Assembly (NCBI RefSeq): GCF_033406955.1
Contig: NZ_CP137734.1
Coordinates: forward strand, 5,704,001 to 5,768,000
Source of the DNA: Streptomyces violaceoruber
Lineage (GTDB): Bacteria; Actinomycetota; Actinomycetes; Streptomycetales; Streptomycetaceae
Reading direction: 5' to 3'
Length of the DNA: 64,000 bases
Of the stretch, positions 60,670-64,000 are shown piece after piece. The translations under genes and the position numbers were made by a program. Position 1 is the first letter of the stretch. Each line of letters opens with the position of its first letter. Below the pieces are notes generated by a model. It did no database searches and had not been told where the DNA came from. It saw only the letters and a list, made by a program, of their open reading frames with translations.

Positions 60670-60706
60670 GACACTCATTTTCAACAAATATGGAAACCGT
60701 TGTCAA
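60669..60706 (-). promoter_or_regulatory. znuA promoter with Zur-box
   Basis: On the minus strand TTGACA (60706-60701) and GAAAAT (60682-60677) are 18 nt apart, and the ATG at 60669 lies seven bases after the -10, as for a leaderless mRNA. TGAAAATGAGTGTCA (60683-60669) matches the actinobacterial Zur-box TGAAAATGATTTTCA at 12 of 15 positions. It covers the -10 and start site. A second weaker half-like match (10 of 15) lies at 60691-60705 over the -35. Confidence 0.85.
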
Positions 60707-60740
60707 CAAGCGGACGATTCCGCAGCTGGGAGGCCCCGAT

Positions 60741-60771
60741 TTGGCCGTGGGGCGACCCACGCCGGTAACCT
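60741..60771 (+). promoter_or_regulatory. Possible glyS promoter with spacer palindrome
   Basis: TTGGCC (60741-60746) and TAACCT (60766-60771) are 19 nt apart. CGTGGG-GCGA-CCCACG (60746-60761) is a perfect 6-bp inverted repeat within the spacer and might be an operator or a hairpin. The region between here and glyS shows no T-box or other leader that I can identify. Confidence 0.45.
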
Positions 60772-60829
60772 GAAGCATTCTCTGGAAGCATCTCGCTTCG
60801 TCGCCCGTCGTCGTAATGAAGAGAGCACC

Positions 60830-62212
60830 GTGGCCGCCGACAAGATCGACACCATCGTCAGCCTGAGCAAGCGCCGTGGCTTCGTATTCCCGTGCAGTGA
60901 GATCTACGGCGGTCAGCGCGCCGCCTGGGACTACGGTCCGCTGGGTGTCGAGCTCAAGGAGAACCTCAAGCGCCAGTGGTGGCGCTACATGGTCACCTCG
61001 CGCGAGGACGTCGTCGGTCTCGACTCCTCCGTGATCCTGGCCCCCGAGGTCTGGGTGGCCTCCGGTCACGTCGCCACCTTCACGGACCCGCTGACCGAGT
61101 GCACCTCCTGCCACAAGCGGTTCCGCGCGGACCACCTGGAGGAGGCGTACGAGGAGAAGAAGGGGCACGCCCCGGAGAACGGCCTCGCCGACCTCAACTG
61201 CCCCAACTGCGGCAACAAGGGCACCTTCACCGAGCCCAAGCAGTTCTCCGGTCTGCTCTCCACCCACCTCGGCCCGACCCAGGACAGCGGCTCCGTCGCC
61301 TACCTGCGACCCGAGACCGCCCAGGGCATCTTCACCAACTTCGCCCAGGTGCAGACCACTTCGCGGCGCAAGCCGCCGTTCGGCATCGCCCAGATGGGCA
61401 AGTCCTTCCGCAACGAGATCACGCCCGGCAACTTCATCTTCCGCACCCGTGAGTTCGAGCAGATGGAGATGGAGTTCTTCGTCAAGCCGGGCGAGGACGA
61501 GAAGTGGCAGGAATACTGGATGGAGCAGCGCTGGAACTGGTACACGGGCCTTGGTCTCCGTGAGGAGAACATGCGCTGGTACGAGCACCCGGCCGAGAAG
61601 CTCTCCCACTACTCCAAGCGCACCGCCGACATCGAGTACCGCTTCTCCTTCGGCGGCAGCGAGTGGGGCGAGCTGGAGGGCGTCGCCAACCGGACCGACT
61701 ACGACCTCTCCTCGCACGCCAAGGCCTCCGGCCAGGACCTCTCCTACTACGACCAGGAGGCCCAGGAGCGCTGGACGCCGTACGTCATCGAGCCGGCGGC
61801 CGGTGTCGGGCGCGCGATGCTCGCCTTCCTGCTCGACGCGTACATCGAGGACGAGGCGCCGAACGCCAAGGGCAAGCTGGAGAAGCGCACCGTGCTGCGG
61901 CTCGACCCGCGGCTGTCCCCGGTGAAGGTGGCCGTGCTGCCGCTGTCCCGCAACCCGGAGCTGTCGCCGAAGGCGAAGGGGCTCGCGCAGGCGCTGCGGC
62001 AGAACTGGAACATCGAGTTCGACGACGCGGGTGCGATCGGGCGCCGGTACCGCCGTCAGGACGAGATCGGCACGCCGTTCTGCGTGACCGTCGACTTCGA
62101 CACGCTCGACGACAACGCGGTGACCGTTCGGGAGCGGGACACCATGAAGCAGGAGCGTGTGTCTCTCGACCAGATCGAGGGGTACCTCGCCTCTCGGCTG
62201 GTTGGGTGCTGA
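60830..62212 (+). CDS. glyS: Glycyl-tRNA synthetase (dimeric, eukaryote/archaea-like type)
   Basis: A 460-residue class II synthetase. Motif 1 is in YGPLGVELKENLKRQWW. A zinc-ribbon-like insert has CTSCHKRF and CPNCGNKG. Motif 2 is FRNEITPGNFIFRTREFEQMEMEFF and motif 3 is EPAAGVGRAMLAFLLDAY. The anticodon-binding domain begins near KVAVLPLSRNPEL. The single-chain length distinguishes it from the alpha/beta form. The GTG at 60830 follows GAAGAGAG. It is divergent from znuA. Confidence 0.97.
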   Translation: MAADKIDTIVSLSKRRGFVFPCSEIYGGQRAAWDYGPLGVELKENLKRQWWRYMVTSREDVVGLDSSVILAPEVWVASGHVATFTDPLTECTSCHKRFRADHLEEAYEEKKGHAPENGLADLNCPNCGNKGTFTEPKQFSGLLSTHLGPTQDSGSVAYLRPETAQGIFTNFAQVQTTSRRKPPFGIAQMGKSFRNEITPGNFIFRTREFEQMEMEFFVKPGEDEKWQEYWMEQRWNWYTGLGLREENMRWYEHPAEKLSHYSKRTADIEYRFSFGGSEWGELEGVANRTDYDLSSHAKASGQDLSYYDQEAQERWTPYVIEPAAGVGRAMLAFLLDAYIEDEAPNAKGKLEKRTVLRLDPRLSPVKVAVLPLSRNPELSPKAKGLAQALRQNWNIEFDDAGAIGRRYRRQDEIGTPFCVTVDFDTLDDNAVTVRERDTMKQERVSLDQIEGYLASRLVGC

Positions 62213-62234
62213 ACGTCCGTCTGCGTTGAGGTAC

Positions 62235-62307
62235 CAGGGGGCTCCGCCCCCTGGGCCCCGGGGCCTGTGCCCACCCACCACCCGACTCGGTCGGGAGGGG
62301 GGTGGGC
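62235..62307. terminator. Two hairpins between convergent glyS and chitinase genes
   Basis: CAGGGGGC-TCC-GCCCCCTG (62235-62253) is a perfect 8-bp stem. GCCCACCC (62269-62276) and GGGTGGGC (62300-62307) enclose an inner CCCGAC-TCG-GTCGGG stem (62281-62295). The first should end glyS; the second, nearer the chitinase stop, can serve both strands. Confidence 0.85.
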
Positions 62308-62353
62308 GTTTCGGCGTTTCGGGGGCCCGGACTTACAGGTCCACCCCCCGGGC

Positions 62354-63430
62354 TCAGCGGCCCTGGAGGGACTTCACGTTGGTGCCGAAGGTCCAGTTCT
62401 TCGAGCCGTCCCAGTTGAGGGACCAGGTCATCAGGCCCTTGAGGGCGCCGTTGTAGTGGTTCCATGCCTGGGAGACCAGGGACGGTGGCATGTAACCGCC
62501 GCCCGCGCCGGGCTGGGCGGGCAGGCCCGGGACCTGCTTGTCGTAGGGCACCCGGACCGTGGTGCCCTGGATGACCAGGCCCTTGTCCAGGCAGTCGGTC
62601 TGGGCGGTGAAGCCCTGCACGGTACCGGCCGAGTAGGAGTCGCCGGCGCAGCCGTACATGCTGCCGTTGTAGTACTGCATGTTCAGCCACCACAGGCGGC
62701 CGTTGTCCGCGTACTTCTTGATGATCGGCAGGTACGCGCCCCAGATCGATCCGTAGACGATGCTGCCGCCGGTGACGTACGCCGTCTCCGGGGCCATCGT
62801 GAGGCCGAAGTTCGAGGGCATGCGGGCCAGTACGCCGTCGATGATGCGGATCAGGTTGGACTGGGACGCGGAGAGCTGGTTGATGTTGCCGCTGCCGGTC
62901 AGGCCGGTCTCGATGTCGATGTCGATGCCGTCGAAGTTGTACTCCTTCAGGATCGGCACGATCGTGTCGACGAAACGGTCCGCGACCGCGGTCGAGTTGA
63001 GATCGATGCCGGCCGTCGCGCCGCCGATGGAGAGCAGCAGCGTCTGCCCGGACGCCTTGGCCGCGCACATCTCCGCGGGCGTCGCCACCTTCACGCCCCG
63101 GTCCATGCCGTCCTCCCACAGGGCCGTGCCGTCGGAGAGGATCACCGGGAAGGCCGCGTTGAGGACGTTGTACCCGTGGGCGCCGATCTGGGGGTCGGTG
63201 ACCGGGGTCCAGCCGAAGGGCGGGTGGACGCCGTTGGCGGCGCCGTCCCAGTTCTCCCAGTAGCCCTGGAGGACCTTGCCGGCGGGCTTCGACTTCACGG
63301 CGCAGGTGTCGGCGGCCGCGCCGGTGGGGGCGGCGCCCTCGGGAGCCGCCGACGCGGTGGCGACTCCCAGGGGGACCAGAACGGTGGCCGCCAGTGCGGC
63401 GGCCAGTAGACGGATTGTGCGGCGGATCAT
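62354..63430 (-). CDS. Secreted GH18 chitinase
   Basis: A 358-residue extracellular chitinase. A signal peptide covers residues about 1-30 (RRTIRLLAAALAATVLVPLGVATASA). The single GH18 domain has QGYWENWDG, SIGGATAG, the catalytic FDGIDIDIE (DxxDxDxE, near residue 165) and the late MTWSLNWD. No chitin-binding or FnIII domain is present. It cleaves chitin internally, releasing mainly oligomers. Upstream chi-type repeats imply chitin induction and DasR/glucose control. The ATG at 63430 starts the signal peptide. Confidence 0.95.
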   Translation of the reverse strand: MIRRTIRLLAAALAATVLVPLGVATASAAPEGAAPTGAAADTCAVKSKPAGKVLQGYWENWDGAANGVHPPFGWTPVTDPQIGAHGYNVLNAAFPVILSDGTALWEDGMDRGVKVATPAEMCAAKASGQTLLLSIGGATAGIDLNSTAVADRFVDTIVPILKEYNFDGIDIDIETGLTGSGNINQLSASQSNLIRIIDGVLARMPSNFGLTMAPETAYVTGGSIVYGSIWGAYLPIIKKYADNGRLWWLNMQYYNGSMYGCAGDSYSAGTVQGFTAQTDCLDKGLVIQGTTVRVPYDKQVPGLPAQPGAGGGYMPPSLVSQAWNHYNGALKGLMTWSLNWDGSKNWTFGTNVKSLQGR

Positions 63431-63485
63431 GCCGGGCCTCCCGGTGGGGGTCGGTGAGGGAGAGTCTTCTTGTGTCGTAGGCATG

Positions 63486-63527
63486 ACAGTGCTGTGGTCC
63501 AGACCTTTCGTCAAGAGGTCTGGACCA
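63486..63527 (-). promoter_or_regulatory. Chitinase promoter with paired 12-bp chi/DasR repeats
   Basis: TGGTCCAGACCT (63495-63506) and its exact reverse complement AGGTCTGGACCA (63516-63527) are separated by 9 nt. TGGTCCAGACCT is, as I recall, the repeat of known Streptomyces chitinase promoters, and each copy matches the DasR site core GGTCTAGACC except for one base. On the minus strand TTGACG (63514-63509) falls between the repeats as -35, and CACTGT (63491-63486) is a -10 at 17 nt. Confidence 0.88.
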
Positions 63528-63552
63528 AGTGGCGTGTGCGGATCGGGCGTCG

Positions 63553-64000
63553 TCAGGCGATCGTCCGGGGGAGGCGCAGGCTCAGCAGGCCCGTCAGCGC
63601 CACCCCGGCCAACTGGACCAGCAGCGTCGTCACCAGGGCGTCCCGCATGCCCATCCCCGGGGTCAGCGACAGGAACAGGGTGCCCAGGGTGGCCACGCCC
63701 AGGGCCAGCGACGACTGCTGGGTGGTGACCATGACGCCACTGCCCACGCCGGCGCGTTCGGCGGGCACCTCCGAGAGGACCAACCGGAGGACGACCGGGA
63801 GCTGAAGTGCCTGGCCCGCGCCCGCGACCGCCGCGCCCGGCAGGAGTTCGACCAGGCCGAGGTCGGGCCAGGAACGCCACGCGGCCAGCGTCATCAGGGC
63901 CAGGCCCACTCCCTGGAGGACGGCGCCGGTGGGCACCACGCGGGTGCCGTAGCGGGCGACCAGTCGGGGGCCGGCGAGGGAGAAGAGGAAGAACACCACC
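63553..64000 (-). CDS. MFS exporter, C-terminal part (continues beyond window)
   Basis: About 149 residues of the C-terminal half of a DHA2-type drug exporter. FSLAGPRLVARYGTRVV is the loop-type motif after a TM helix. LPVVLRLVLSEVPAERAGVGSGVMVTTQQSSLALGVA is the conserved late region of 14-TM exporters. The gene begins beyond position 64000. It ends 26 nt from the chitinase -35/operator region, so the two genes are on the same strand with the chitinase downstream. Confidence 0.88.
   Translation of the reverse strand, partial: VVFFLFSLAGPRLVARYGTRVVPTGAVLQGVGLALMTLAAWRSWPDLGLVELLPGAAVAGAGQALQLPVVLRLVLSEVPAERAGVGSGVMVTTQQSSLALGVATLGTLFLSLTPGMGMRDALVTTLLVQLAGVALTGLLSLRLPRTIA

Noticed and set aside
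60707..60829. Possible T-box leader before glyS
   Set aside because: No specifier stem, T-box sequence or antiterminator could be recognised, and the leader is too short.

Overview
The window is a chromosomal segment of a Streptomyces or a very close relative. The evidence is a GC-rich sequence with strong third-position G/C bias, frequent GTG starts, many leaderless-type promoters (a TANNNT hexamer 6-7 nt before the start codon), a rare TTA leucine codon, and a gene order (lepA, acyl-CoA synthetase, SpoIIE-type phosphatase, hemW, hrcA-dnaJ, rsmE, tricorn protease, HIT, era, ybeY-phoH, leuA, recO-uppS, zur-znuABC, glyS, chitinase) that I recall as the S. coelicolor SCO2561-SCO2503 region in reverse orientation. 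No tRNA, rRNA, CRISPR array, transposase or origin was seen.

Layout. 0-17 kb holds core and stress genes: the lepA 3' end, a long-chain acyl-CoA synthetase, a three-domain anti-sigma-type phosphatase, hemW, an Uma2-type gene of unlike composition, DUF3097, a metallo-hydrolase, then a CIRCE-controlled hrcA-dnaJ pair followed by a nitronate monooxygenase and rsmE, and a tricorn-type S41 protease. 17-28 kb holds HIT, RNase Z, an adenine-deaminase-type enzyme and an MFS exporter. It then has a complete glucarate catabolic operon (kdgD-gudD-gudP) with a divergent IclR regulator and a clear operator, a PfkB kinase and era. 28-34 kb is the phoH-ybeY-corC-mmcQ ... cda-like-era cluster, interrupted by a divergent XRE regulator/MFS exporter pair with a perfect palindrome between them. 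34-40.6 kb has a GH1 glucosidase, a protealysin-like M4 protease with an emfourin-type inhibitor, leuA with a four-leucine leader peptide and attenuator-like hairpins, a TerB-like zinc-ribbon protein and a GNAT.

40.9-47.7 kb is the most unusual part. It is a tightly packed cassette of an NNMT-like methyltransferase, a 614-residue protein of unknown function with a TTA codon, a MinD/ParA-like protein with an altered Walker A (Arg for Lys), two more conserved unknowns, and a two-TM coiled-coil membrane protein. These correspond to what I recall as the SCO2525, SCO2524, SCO2523, SCO2522 and SCO2521 families. The translational coupling suggests one system; its function is not known to me.

47.8-64 kb has an MMPL transporter with a two-component system, a TAP-type serine peptidase, a lipoprotein, and an XRE/DUF397 module with two small divergent genes. 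It continues with recO-uppS, the znuACB-zur operon with a Zur-box-like element on the znuA promoter, glyS, a secreted GH18 chitinase with paired DasR/chi-type 12-bp repeats flanking its -35 element, and the 3' end of an MFS exporter gene.
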